In this document: piece by piece, positions 26,713 through 35,866 of the stretch
Numbering within the stretch: the first letter of the stretch is position 1
How the letters are laid out: each line of letters starts with the position of its first letter
Source: Halomonas sp. Y3
Lineage (GTDB): Bacteria; Pseudomonadota; Gammaproteobacteria; Pseudomonadales; Halomonadaceae
Assembly: GCF_024137965.1 (NCBI RefSeq)
Contig: NZ_CP099975.1
Coordinates: forward strand, 3,286,001-3,350,000
DNA length: 64,000 nt
Direction: 5' to 3'
Notes under the pieces: generated by a model
What the model was told of the DNA's origin: nothing
Database searches by the model: none
The model's input: only the letters and a program-made list of their open reading frames with translations
Translations under genes and position numbers: made by a program

Positions 26713-27986
26713 GGGTGAACCCGCAGCAGCCAGGAGGCCGCCGCCACGCCGGCCAGGCCGACCAGCGCCCCGGGCAGCGCGCCCAGCGCCATGCTGGCCA
26801 GGATGCCGGCGAAGAGCGCCACGCCGCCACTCACCACGGCCCGGCCGGCGGTGGCGGAGACGAGATCCCGGCGCCGGCGCATCTCGAAGGCCACCACGGC
26901 GGCCATCACCGGGGTGACCATCAGCAGGCAGAGCAGCAGCCACACCAGCCGTCCCCACCAGAAGCCCGCCTCCCCGGGCACTCCGGCGTCGATGGGTGCG
27001 CCGAGCCGCTCGCCCAGCCAGGCCGCCGGCAGCTCGGCAAACTTGTGCCACAGGTAGAGCGGCATGCCCAGGGCGCCAAGCAGCGTGACCGCACGGCGGA
27101 TCGGACGCCGCGCCAGCAGCCGCCGGGCCGGCGCCTCGCAGGCCAGCACCGTGCCCACCTGGAGCCACATCACCCCCACCAGGGCCAGAGTGGGGGGCAG
27201 CAGGTTGCTGCGCCCGCCCACCTCGCCGTCCACCATGGCCAGCGGATAGCCGGAGGCCACGGTGGCGCCCAGCCACACCAGCCCCAGGGCCATGAACGTA
27301 AGCCCCGTGCCGGTCCCCGTGAAGCGCCCCTGGCGCCAGGCGATGCCCAGCTGCTGGGGCAGCAGCCACACCACCAGCAGGTTGAGCCAGCCCAGCAGGG
27401 TGGCGTGGTCGGTGGCCAGCTCCCCCAGGCGCAGCAGGTCCGCCGGGGAGCCAGGCCGCGCCCGCAGCAGGTCGATGAAGGCGGCAGTGGCCACCAGCAG
27501 CCAGACGGCGCGCAGCCCCAGGCGTCGGTCGGCCCGCACCGAGAGCGGCAGCAGCGCCTGGACCCCGAGCAGCATCAGCAGGAACCAGAGGTGGATGGTC
27601 AGGGAGTGGTTGAAGGGGGCCAGGAAGCGCCCCTCCATCAGGCGGGAGAGCATCGCCACCGCGGCCAGCACCGCCAGGTAGGTCACCGTGGGTCGCGCCA
27701 GGGCCAGGGCGCGACCCGCCCACCAGTGCAGCTGGCGGTGGCCGTCGCTGAGCCGCCGGCGCACCCCCAACGCGCTTACCGCCGCCGAGACGAAGACGAA
27801 CAGCGGCACCACCTGCACCACCCAGGTGAAGATGCCAGCTCCCTCCCACACCACCAGCAGGTGGTCGGTGTCCACCAGGTAGCCCGCCTCCAGGCGCGGC
27901 AGGGTGGCCAGCCAGTGGCCGAGCACCACCACCAGCAGGGCGCCGGCCCGCAAGGCGTCCGGGTAGCGGTCGCGCTCCGTGCTCAA
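26700..27986 (-). CDS. Acyltransferase-3 family integral membrane protein
   Basis: 428 residues with about ten or eleven hydrophobic helices. Near the N-terminus RYPDALRAGALLVVVLGHW contains the conserved Arg and His of acyltransferase-3/OafA-type enzymes, and NHSLTIHLWFLLMLLGVQALLPL is also typical. It probably moves acyl groups onto an exported molecule; the substrate is unknown. The reading begins with a TTG (27986) that overlaps the stop of the DUF3422 gene, so translation would be coupled; no better in-frame ATG exists before the conserved start. Confidence 0.72.
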   Translation of the reverse strand: MSTERDRYPDALRAGALLVVVLGHWLATLPRLEAGYLVDTDHLLVVWEGAGIFTWVVQVVPLFVFVSAAVSALGVRRRLSDGHRQLHWWAGRALALARPTVTYLAVLAAVAMLSRLMEGRFLAPFNHSLTIHLWFLLMLLGVQALLPLSVRADRRLGLRAVWLLVATAAFIDLLRARPGSPADLLRLGELATDHATLLGWLNLLVVWLLPQQLGIAWRQGRFTGTGTGLTFMALGLVWLGATVASGYPLAMVDGEVGGRSNLLPPTLALVGVMWLQVGTVLACEAPARRLLARRPIRRAVTLLGALGMPLYLWHKFAELPAAWLGERLGAPIDAGVPGEAGFWWGRLVWLLLCLLMVTPVMAAVVAFEMRRRRDLVSATAGRAVVSGGVALFAGILASMALGALPGALVGLAGVAAASWLLRVHPQPR

Positions 27987-29215
27987 TGCTGCTTCACCCG
28001 CCAGATGCGCCAGGCCAGTACCGCCAGGATGCCCAGCCCCAGCGGGGCAATGATGGCGGCGGCGATCTGGGGCACGATGGGCACGCCCAGCGCATCCAGG
28101 CTCTGCAGGCCCAGCTTGAAGAGGCTGAAGAGGTAGTAGCTGATCACGATGATCGACAGCCCCTCCACCGCCTTCTGGATCTTGAGCTGGCTGCTGGTGC
28201 GCTCGTTGAGGCTGCGTAACATCTCGGCGTTCTGCTCCTCGATCTCCACCTGGGCCCGGGTGCGCAGCAAGTCGTTGAGGCGTGCCACGCTTTCGGCCAG
28301 CTCCTCCTGGCGCCGGTGAATGGCGGCACAGAAGCGCACCAGGGGCTGGAAGCGGCGCTGGATGAAGACGCCCAGGCGCGGGCTCTCTCCCACCTTGACC
28401 TCGCGCAGCTCCTCGATGCGCGCATCGACGATGCGCCCATAGGCCTCGGTGGCGCTGAAGCGCAGCCGCGACCGGGCGCTGGCGTGCTCCAGGCGCGAGG
28501 AGAGCTCGGAGATGGCGGCCAGCAGCGGCCGCGAGCTCTCCTCCTGCTCCTCGGCGTTGCGCACCGAGAGCTCGTCCAGCTCGCGCTCGTAGGCGTCGAG
28601 CTCGGTGCGCATCTCACGGGCCAGGGGCAGGGCCAGGGAGGCCATCATCCGGTAGGTCTCGATCTCCAGCAGGCGGCGCGCCATGCGCCCCAGGCGGAAG
28701 CCATCCAGGGCCTGGTTGACCAGCAGCAGGCGATTGACTCCCTCGGGGGTGAGCCGGAAGTCGCTCCACACCGTGGCCTCGCCGTCGGCCACCTGGGAGC
28801 CGGCAGGGCCCTGGAAACCGTAAGCCTCGGGGCTGCCGGCCCAGCGGTGGGCAGCCTCCACCAGCAGCAGGGTGGCGCTGACCACCTGCTCCCGATAGGG
28901 GGTGATCAAGGCCTCCAGCAGCGGCGGCGTTTCCGGCCACAGCTTGCCCTCGGGCTCCCGTGGCACCATCAGGGTCAGGGTGAAGAACTCGGTATGCCGC
29001 TCCCACTTGAGGGCCATGCCGTCGATCTCGAGGATCTCCTGCACCACCTCGGGGTCGCGCTCCCGGTCAACGAGGGCATCGATGCGTGCCAGGAGCTCCT
29101 CGGCCTGCCCCTCCTGTTCGAGCATGGCGTAGTGGTGAACATGGGCCGGCCCGGCCAGGTGGATCGAAGGCCTGGCGTGCAGCTCGTTATGCAGCGCTTC
29201 GCGCAGTGGATGCAT
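27983..29215 (-). CDS. DUF3422 family membrane-anchored protein
   Basis: 410 residues. Starts HPLREALHNELHARPS, the family hallmark. A long helical, partly coiled middle (190-340) is followed by two C-terminal membrane helices (GLSIIVISYYLFSLFKLG and IIAPLGLGILAVLAW) ending in basic residues. This layout is CorA-like at the C-terminus, but no GMN motif is present. The function is unknown. ATG at 29215. The CorA gene lies 120 bases upstream on the same strand. Confidence 0.82.
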   Translation of the reverse strand: MHPLREALHNELHARPSIHLAGPAHVHHYAMLEQEGQAEELLARIDALVDRERDPEVVQEILEIDGMALKWERHTEFFTLTLMVPREPEGKLWPETPPLLEALITPYREQVVSATLLLVEAAHRWAGSPEAYGFQGPAGSQVADGEATVWSDFRLTPEGVNRLLLVNQALDGFRLGRMARRLLEIETYRMMASLALPLAREMRTELDAYERELDELSVRNAEEQEESSRPLLAAISELSSRLEHASARSRLRFSATEAYGRIVDARIEELREVKVGESPRLGVFIQRRFQPLVRFCAAIHRRQEELAESVARLNDLLRTRAQVEIEEQNAEMLRSLNERTSSQLKIQKAVEGLSIIVISYYLFSLFKLGLQSLDALGVPIVPQIAAAIIAPLGLGILAVLAWRIWRVKQH

Positions 29216-29335
29216 GGTGACTTCCCATCGGTAAAGCGTTCGAGATTGATCGTTGAGCAAAGTGTGGGGCCTGGCGGCATCCGGGCCAAGCGCTTGCGAC
29301 AATGCGCCCTCCCCGTGCCGAGGGGGCAGGGGCAC

Positions 29336-30304
29336 CTAGAACCACCCCTTGCGGCGGAACACCCAGGCCAGGGTCAGACCGATGCCCAGCATCATGCCGA
29401 GCACCACGAAGTAGCCGTAGCGATGCTCGAGTTCGGGCATATGCACGAAGTTCATGCCATAGATGCCGGCGATAAAGGTCAGCGGCACGAAGATGGCGGT
29501 GATCACCGTCAGTACCCGCATGGTGATGTTGAGCCGGTGCGAGGAGAGCGAGATATGCCCGTCCACCAGGTCGCCGCAGATGTCGTAATACATCTGGGTC
29601 AGGGTCAGCAGCCGCTCGAAGCGCTCGTGAACGTCATTGATGGCGTAGAGGGTCTCGCTGACCTCCCGGGGCAGGTGGGAGTAGTCGCTGGTGGTCAACT
29701 CCTCGGTGATCCCCAGGTGGTAGTTGAAGACCCGCCGCATCTTCACCAGCCGCGAGCGGTAGCCGATCAGCTGGCGCATCAGCTCGTCGCCGCCGCCGCC
29801 CACCAGCCCATCCTCCAGGTCGCTGAGCTGGTTCTCGAACTCCAGCAGGCTGTCCAGGTAGAAGCCCGCCGAATGGAACATCGCCTTGAGCGCCACCTGC
29901 TCGGGGGAGCGCCGCAGCAGCTCGACGCCGCCGTTGCCGAAAAGCCGGTCGATGCTCCGCGCAGGGCCGGGGTGCAGGCTGATCAGGTAGCGCTCGGCGA
30001 TGAAGAAGGCGACCTGCTGGGGGACGAAGTTGAGCTCGGCGTCGAAGGCGGCGATGCCGCGATAGAGGACCAGGGTGTGCTCCTCGAACTCTTCGATCTT
30101 GGGGGGGTGGCGGTCGCGGTGGGCATCGTCGATGGCCATGGGGTGGCAGCCGAAGGCCTCGAGCAGGGCACGCTCCCGCTCCCGGGGCTCGCCCTGGAGG
30201 TCCACCCAGAGATGGGCATCGGGCATCTCGCGAAAGCGCTGGACCAGCTCCTCGCCCCCGGCCGTGGCCACTCCCTGGCTATCGATCAGCAGTGCTCGAA
30301 TCAT
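29336..30304 (-). CDS. CorA-family divalent cation transporter (ZntB/CorA-like)
   Basis: 322 residues. A cytoplasmic alpha/beta domain and long helices lead into two C-terminal transmembrane helices, with the pore motif YGMNF between them and a basic tail (RRKGW). MPELEHRYGYF matches the loop after the motif. It transports Mg2+, Co2+, Ni2+ or Zn2+; selectivity cannot be read from the sequence. Confidence 0.88.
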   Translation of the reverse strand: MIRALLIDSQGVATAGGEELVQRFREMPDAHLWVDLQGEPRERERALLEAFGCHPMAIDDAHRDRHPPKIEEFEEHTLVLYRGIAAFDAELNFVPQQVAFFIAERYLISLHPGPARSIDRLFGNGGVELLRRSPEQVALKAMFHSAGFYLDSLLEFENQLSDLEDGLVGGGGDELMRQLIGYRSRLVKMRRVFNYHLGITEELTTSDYSHLPREVSETLYAINDVHERFERLLTLTQMYYDICGDLVDGHISLSSHRLNITMRVLTVITAIFVPLTFIAGIYGMNFVHMPELEHRYGYFVVLGMMLGIGLTLAWVFRRKGWF

Positions 30305-30474
30305 GCGGCGTCTTCCCTGGCGGCGGCGGCGACCCGCCCACTGCCCCTCACTCTAGCACTTAGAGCCACTCTCTCCCTGGCCCGCTGCCGATGGGCGACG
30401 TCAACGCCCGGAGGCTGGTAATCTAGTGTCAGCCGCGCCCCGGGGGGCGCCGACAGGAACCAAGGAGTGAATCG

Positions 30475-31371
30475 ATGAGTGAGCAGGTCTCTCGGATCAT
30501 CGTCCCAGTGGACGGTTCACCTACCGCCTCGGCCGCGGCCCGCCACGCCAGCCTGCTGGCCCGCCTGCTGGAGGTTCCGCTGCAGCTGCTGCACGTGATG
30601 CCGCTCAATCCGGCGGAGCTCTGTGACATCCCCGCCAACCGCCAGGCCGAGGCCGACCACGACCGCGCCGTGCGCCGCGAGATCGCCGAGGAGGCCTTCG
30701 TCAAGGCCCGGGAGGCGATCGACCCCGACCTGACGCCGGCCCCGGATGAAGTCGTCCTCGAGGACAGCACCTTTATCCGCCACCCGGAGCGCGCCATCGT
30801 CGAGCACGCCCGCAGCCAGCCCGACTGCCTGCTGGTGCTCGGCGCCCGCCACCTGAGCGAGGTAGGCAAGTTCGTCCAGGGCAGCGTCAGCAACGAGGTG
30901 GTGCACCGCGCCCGCTGCCCGGTGACCATCGTCCACGACGATGCCAGCATGCTGGAGGCCTCGGGCATCGGACGAGTCGTGCTGCCGGTGGACGGTTCCC
31001 GCCACGCCAACCGGGCCTGTGCCCTGGCCGCCGCCCTGGCCCGCAGCGCCCGGGTCCCCGTGGAACTGGTCTTCTGCCAGCCCGGCGGTCAGGCCGTCGG
31101 GACGGTCGACGACGAGGAGAGCCAGGCCGAGCGCGTCTTCCGCCTGGCCCGGGAGGCCCTGGGCGAGATCCCCGCCGGGGTGGAGGAGACGCTGCTGCAC
31201 GAGGAGCGCTTCGCCGAGGCGATCGTGGGTCGGGCCCGCCACCACCTGGAGGAGCGCCCGATGATCGTGATGGGGCGGCGCGGGCTGGGCAAGTGGCGCG
31301 AGTCCCTGCTGGGCAGCGTCAGCCACCGGGTCATCGACCTGGCCCCCTGCCCGGTCACCGTGGTGGTGTAG
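30475..31371 (+). CDS. Tandem universal stress protein (two UspA domains)
   Basis: 298 residues made of two UspA domains (about 6-153 and 163-298). Each has the nucleotide-binding style ending: GARHLSEVGKFVQGSVSN in the first, GRRGLGKWRESLLGSVSH in the second. The second is the better G-x2-G-x9-GS match. VPVDGS begins each domain. AAGGAG lies ahead of the ATG. It is transcribed away from corA. Confidence 0.9.
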   Translation: MSEQVSRIIVPVDGSPTASAAARHASLLARLLEVPLQLLHVMPLNPAELCDIPANRQAEADHDRAVRREIAEEAFVKAREAIDPDLTPAPDEVVLEDSTFIRHPERAIVEHARSQPDCLLVLGARHLSEVGKFVQGSVSNEVVHRARCPVTIVHDDASMLEASGIGRVVLPVDGSRHANRACALAAALARSARVPVELVFCQPGGQAVGTVDDEESQAERVFRLAREALGEIPAGVEETLLHEERFAEAIVGRARHHLEERPMIVMGRRGLGKWRESLLGSVSHRVIDLAPCPVTVVV

Positions 31372-31402
31372 GTCGCGAGGTCGTCGGCCGTAGCCGGCGA
31401 CC

Positions 31403-32110
31403 TTACCCTTCGTAGGCGGCCTTGAGGCGGTAGAACTCGGCGACGATCTCGTCCATGGCGGCCGGGTCATAGTCGCACAGGCCGCTGACCACCAGCTTCT
31501 TGGAGCCGATGCCGATGGGCTCGCCGCCGGACTGGATGCGGAACTCCAGCAGGCAGTCGCCGCGCTTGCCGTTCACCTCCAGGGAGGAGTTCGAAAGCTC
31601 CAGGGCCGGCGCCAGCCCATCCAGGCGCTCCAGGGAGAAGCCCATGCTGTCGTAGATCACCAGGGGGCGGCGCGGATTGAACATCACCCCCTGCGCTTCC
31701 ATCAGCGGTTTGAGGTAGTGGGGGAAGTTCTTGCCGGAGAAGGCCACGTAGCAGCGGGTAAAGGCCTCCACCACCGCCTCGTCACGGGTCACCTCGCCGC
31801 TGCGCTCCACCTCGAGGTAGCACTTGCCGCCCTCGTCGCAGACGCGGATTCGTCCGTCGTCGGACTCCTGGAAGCAGAGCGGCGTGCCGTCGCCGACCAT
31901 GTTGAGAAAACGGAAATCCATCCGCTGGGAGAGGCCGAAGCGCCCGAGCACCAGGGCGAACAGCAGGTCCCCCGGCACGCAGAAGCGGCGTGCGTCCGGG
32001 TTGTGGATGGGGTTGTAATCGCCGGCGACTCCCTTGGCGAAACGACTGGCCTGCTCGGCGGAGATGGAGACACGGCCTCCTGCCGGCGTATGGAATTCAT
32101 CGAGAAACAT
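31403..32110 (-). CDS. DUF3581 family protein
   Basis: 235 residues. The motif GDYNPIHNPDARRFCVPGDLLFALVL resembles the substrate loop of MaoC-like hotdog enzymes (DxNPIH), so a hotdog fold is likely. Gammaproteobacterial DUF3581 proteins have no assigned function. It converges on the universal stress protein gene with a 31-base gap. Confidence 0.78.
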   Translation of the reverse strand: MFLDEFHTPAGGRVSISAEQASRFAKGVAGDYNPIHNPDARRFCVPGDLLFALVLGRFGLSQRMDFRFLNMVGDGTPLCFQESDDGRIRVCDEGGKCYLEVERSGEVTRDEAVVEAFTRCYVAFSGKNFPHYLKPLMEAQGVMFNPRRPLVIYDSMGFSLERLDGLAPALELSNSSLEVNGKRGDCLLEFRIQSGGEPIGIGSKKLVVSGLCDYDPAAMDEIVAEFYRLKAAYEG

Positions 32111-32252
32111 GCGTGCTGTGCCTGCCTTGCGTCGTTGGCGATCCAGTTCCTGCCGGCGGCTTGCCGGAGCGCAGATGATGCCATAAAACCCTGACCAACG
32201 GAGCCTCGCGAAAGGCTACCATGGGGCAGGGACCCAGGGAGGCAACGATCAG

Positions 32253-35200
32253 ATGCCCGAAAGGAGAGCACGCAGGAGCCGAATACGGCGACTGGCCTTT
32301 GCGGCCGGCGTCGCCGTGGCGGCGCTGGGCGGGGCGGTACTCGCGACACCGACTCTGCTCGACAGCGCCTGGCTGCAGGCGCGGCTCTCGGCCCAGGAGG
32401 GGCTGACGGTGCGCTGGGAGGACTCCCGTCCCGGCTGGGGCAGCCTTGCCGTGACCTCCCTTGCCATCGAGCGCGACGACCCCACCCTGCCGCTGGCCCT
32501 GGAGGTCGCGAACGCACGCCTGGAGCTCGGCCTGCTCGACCTGCTCAGGGGGCGGCTGATGGTCCGCTCTCTGGAGGCCAGCGGCCTGGAACGCCTCGAG
32601 GTGGCCGGCCACCGGCTCGGCGGCGAGGGGCGGCTGACCCTCGACGGACTCAGCCTGACGCGGGATGACGTCGGCGTGGGACGGCTGACCCTGGCGCTGG
32701 AAAAGGCCGATATCAGCCGCGACGGCCTCGCCCTGGTGGAGGAGATCTCGCTCACCGCCGACCTGACCGCCACCCCCTTCGACCCCGCCGTCCACCCGGG
32801 TCAGGCGGCGCTGCGCTTCGTCTCCGGCGAGCTGGCGCTCGGCGCCCGTGCCGACGCCTGGGACCTCTTCACCCCCTACCTGGCAGAGCTCGGCTGGCTG
32901 GGCCTGGCCGGTCGCGGCAGCCTGGCCGGCGCCCTGACCCTGCAGGAGGGGGAGCTCGCGCCGGGCAGCCGCCTGACCCTGGATGCCCCGGCCCTCGCCG
33001 TCACCCTGGACGAGACCGTCCTGCTGGCGGAGTCGGGCGAGGGAGAGGCAGCGGCCTGGGCGCTCCCCGATGCCGCCTACCGCCTGCAGGGCCGGGGCAG
33101 GATCGCACTGGAGGTCGACGCCGAGGCCAGCCTGGCGGTCACCCTGTCGGACCTGGCCATGCACCAGGGCGACAGCCTCGCCCCGCTGCTCACCGGCCGG
33201 CACTTCCGCCTGGCGGCGCCGCTGCCCACTGACCTCGCCGCGCCCCTGGCGCCCCCCGCCACCGCCGAGCTGCGCTGGGCGGATGCCACCCTGCCCGATA
33301 TCGCCGCCTTGGGCCGCTTCCTGCCTCCGGAGGGAGGCCTGGCGCTGGAGGGCGGCAGCGCGACCCTGGACGGCACGCTGCGCTACCGGGAGGGTCGTCT
33401 GGACGGCGCCTTCCGGCTGGCCGGCGAGGGGGTCGCCCTGCGTCTCCAGGAGCAGGCGCTGAGGGGGGACATGCGCCTCGACCTGGCCCTTGGCCTGCTC
33501 GACCCGGACGCCCGCCGCCTCGACCTCTCCGGCAGCCGGCTGCGCCTGGACGCCGTCAGCAGCGAGGAGGCCGAGCCGCTGAGCCTGGACCTGAGGCTGC
33601 AGGAGGCTCGCCTCGCCTCCCGGGTGCCCCTGGCAGCGCTGCGCGACCATCCCCATCCGCCCCTGGACGGCGAACTGGCCCTCTCTGGCCGCCTGGATCG
33701 GCTGGGCTTTCTCGACCCCTTCCTGGCCCGGCTCTTCGAGGGCCGGGGGGTGACCCTGAGCGGCGGCGGCGACCTGGAGGCCCGGGCCCGCCTGCGGGAT
33801 GGTGCCCTGGACGCCGGCAGCCGGCTGGACGTGGCCAGCGACGCCCTGGGCGTGGGCCTGCCCTACCTGGCCGCCGAAGGGCACGGGCACTTCAGCGCCG
33901 AGTGGCGCGACCGGCCGGGCCGCCCGCTTCACCTGGCCGCGCGGCTGGAAGAGGCCTCGCTGACCCGCCACCGGGACGGCGCCCGGCTGCTGCAGGGCGC
34001 CAGCCTCGACCTGGAGGCACAGGGTGCACTGCCCGAGTCGGACGACACCTCCCTGCCCCTGAGCGCAGACATCGCCTGGCGGGACGCCCGCCTGCCCGAT
34101 GTGGCGGTGCTGGCTCCCTACCTGCCCCCCGGCGCCCCCTTCGCCCTGCACGGCGGCAGCGCCGCCAGCGCAGGACGCCTGACGCTCCACGACGAGCGCC
34201 TCGGCGGCCGCCTGACCCTGACCGGGCAGCGCATCGCCGGCCGCCTGCTCGACGAGTCGGTGTCGGGGGAGCTGCACCTGGAGCTGGTCCTGCGCGATGC
34301 GGCACCGGACGGCAGCCGCCTCGACATCTCCGGCAGCCGGCTGTCGCTGGCGGCGGCCGCTCGGGGGGCCTCCGACGAGCAGCAGCTGGGCACCCTGCTG
34401 GTGGCTCGTGAGGCGCGCTTCAGCGACCTGGACGTCCCGGCAAGGCGCCGGGGCCGGCTGGTACTGGAGGGCATGGTGGACCGCCTGGGCTTCCTGGATC
34501 CCTTCCTGCCCGGGGCCCACGGCGTCACCCTTCGCGGACGGGGCCGACTGGAGGCGGACCTGCGCCTGAGCGGCGACCGGCTGCTGCCGGAGAGCCGCCT
34601 GCGCCTCGACGCCGATGACCTGGCAGTGGGCTTTCTCGACTACCGCGCCGAGGGGCGCGGCGAGCTCAGGGCCGGCATCGACGGCAGCGCCGCCACCCCC
34701 GGGGCCCGCCTGACCCTCACCCTGCCGCGCTTCGCCCTGCGCCGGGAGGCGGTGGGGCGCGGGGAGGCAGAAGCGCAACGCACCTGGCTGGCCGGCCGCC
34801 ACCTGCGCCTGGAGACCCGGACCCCGCGCTTCTCCCTGAACCCCGCGGAGCTGGCCATCGATGACGTCACCACCCGGGTGTCACTGCCCATCGTCGAGGT
34901 GCCGGACCTCGGGCTCTACGCCGCCTACCTGCCCGAGGAGGCGGGCATCATCCTGGAGGGCGGCAGCGTCAGCCTGGAAGCCGAACTCGAGCTGCTCGGC
35001 AGGCGCGCCCGGGGCGACCTGCTGCTGCAGGCCTTCAACACCGAGCTTGCGCTGGCCGACCAGCGCCTCAGCGGGGACCTGCGCCTGGAGGCGCGGCTGC
35101 GCGACGGCGACCTCGAGGCACGGCGCTTCGACGCCTCGGGCTCCCTGCTGCGCCTGGACAACATCACCCGCCGGGACGCGGACGGCCAGGGCGAGGCGGG

Positions 35201-35666
35201 CTGGTGGGCTCGCCTCGCCCTGGAGGAGGGGCGGCTTACCTGGACCGAGCCCCTGGCGGTGGAGGCCCGGATCGGCCTTGCCATGCGCGACAGCGGCCTG
35301 CTGGCCAGGCTCTTCCTGGCCGGCGCCCGGGAGCGGGAGTGGCTGGGCCGGCTGCTGACCGTTCGGGAGGTCCAGGGCGAGGCCCGGCTGGGCATGAACG
35401 ACCACGGCATCCGGCTTTCACAGGCCCGCCTCGACGGCGGCCCGCTGACGCTGCTGGCCGATCTCCACTTCCATAGCGAACGCCTCGACGGCAGCCTCTA
35501 CGCGCGATTGGGCCGGCTGGCGGTGGGAGTCGAGCTCGAGGAGGGGGAGCGCACCCTGCGTTTCTGGCAGCCGCGCCGCTGGTATGAGGACGGCGCCGAA
35601 GGGGAACCGCCGGCGCTGGAGGAGACCACGCCGGAGGCGTTTCGCGAGGCGCTTCCCACCCCCTGA
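32253..35666 (+). CDS. Giant internally repeated AsmA/YdbH-like protein
   Basis: 1,137 residues. One N-terminal membrane anchor (residues 12-32, after a basic start) is followed by a large exported beta-rich region. Three long repeats are visible: block B near 343-435, 610-705 and 880-970 (each starts LPD-xxx-L-xxYLPP and ends L(D/R)xSGSRLRLD) alternating with block A (LDRLGFLDPFL...LDVASDALG) near 205, 480 and 745. No cysteine is seen. This architecture fits the AsmA-like/YdbH-like bridge-protein group involved in lipid transport between membranes, but I could not confirm the family. GGAGG precedes the ATG. The antisense strand also stays open because of GC bias; that reading is a shadow. 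Confidence 0.6.
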   Translation: MPERRARRSRIRRLAFAAGVAVAALGGAVLATPTLLDSAWLQARLSAQEGLTVRWEDSRPGWGSLAVTSLAIERDDPTLPLALEVANARLELGLLDLLRGRLMVRSLEASGLERLEVAGHRLGGEGRLTLDGLSLTRDDVGVGRLTLALEKADISRDGLALVEEISLTADLTATPFDPAVHPGQAALRFVSGELALGARADAWDLFTPYLAELGWLGLAGRGSLAGALTLQEGELAPGSRLTLDAPALAVTLDETVLLAESGEGEAAAWALPDAAYRLQGRGRIALEVDAEASLAVTLSDLAMHQGDSLAPLLTGRHFRLAAPLPTDLAAPLAPPATAELRWADATLPDIAALGRFLPPEGGLALEGGSATLDGTLRYREGRLDGAFRLAGEGVALRLQEQALRGDMRLDLALGLLDPDARRLDLSGSRLRLDAVSSEEAEPLSLDLRLQEARLASRVPLAALRDHPHPPLDGELALSGRLDRLGFLDPFLARLFEGRGVTLSGGGDLEARARLRDGALDAGSRLDVASDALGVGLPYLAAEGHGHFSAEWRDRPGRPLHLAARLEEASLTRHRDGARLLQGASLDLEAQGALPESDDTSLPLSADIAWRDARLPDVAVLAPYLPPGAPFALHGGSAASAGRLTLHDERLGGRLTLTGQRIAGRLLDESVSGELHLELVLRDAAPDGSRLDISGSRLSLAAAARGASDEQQLGTLLVAREARFSDLDVPARRRGRLVLEGMVDRLGFLDPFLPGAHGVTLRGRGRLEADLRLSGDRLLPESRLRLDADDLAVGFLDYRAEGRGELRAGIDGSAATPGARLTLTLPRFALRREAVGRGEAEAQRTWLAGRHLRLETRTPRFSLNPAELAIDDVTTRVSLPIVEVPDLGLYAAYLPEEAGIILEGGSVSLEAELELLGRRARGDLLLQAFNTELALADQRLSGDLRLEARLRDGDLEARRFDASGSLLRLDNITRRDADGQGEAGWWARLALEEGRLTWTEPLAVEARIGLAMRDSGLLARLFLAGAREREWLGRLLTVREVQGEARLGMNDHGIRLSQARLDGGPLTLLADLHFHSERLDGSLYARLGRLAVGVELEEGERTLRFWQPRRWYEDGAEGEPPALEETTPEAFREALPTP

Positions 35667-35866
35667 CCCGGCTTCCCATGGGGGCACCCCGCAACCCGTG
35701 AACGGGTGTATGAAAAAAGGTCCCGAGAAAAGTCGTTAGCATGCAAAAAAAGCATGTAGAAAGGCTCTGGAATGGGCTCCCCCGCCATATTGCACTGCAC
35801 CACTGCATGCTAGAATCGCCACGCTTTTACCCCCTCCCTGACCCCCTTCCACGGGACACTTCCGTC

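Noticed and set aside
32097..34802. 901-codon open frame opposite the AsmA-like gene
   Set aside because: Gln/Gly/Ala-rich shadow of the repeated gene with no ribosome-binding site; it also overlaps the DUF3581 start.
35711..35741. Nine-codon peptide MKKGPEKSR upstream of nhaD
   Set aside because: Too short and without a ribosome-binding site to support as a leader peptide.
35741..35866. Extended NhaD N-terminus starting at 35741
   Set aside because: The extra 42 residues look non-coding and would swallow the probable promoter; the ATG at 35867 gives the normal protein.
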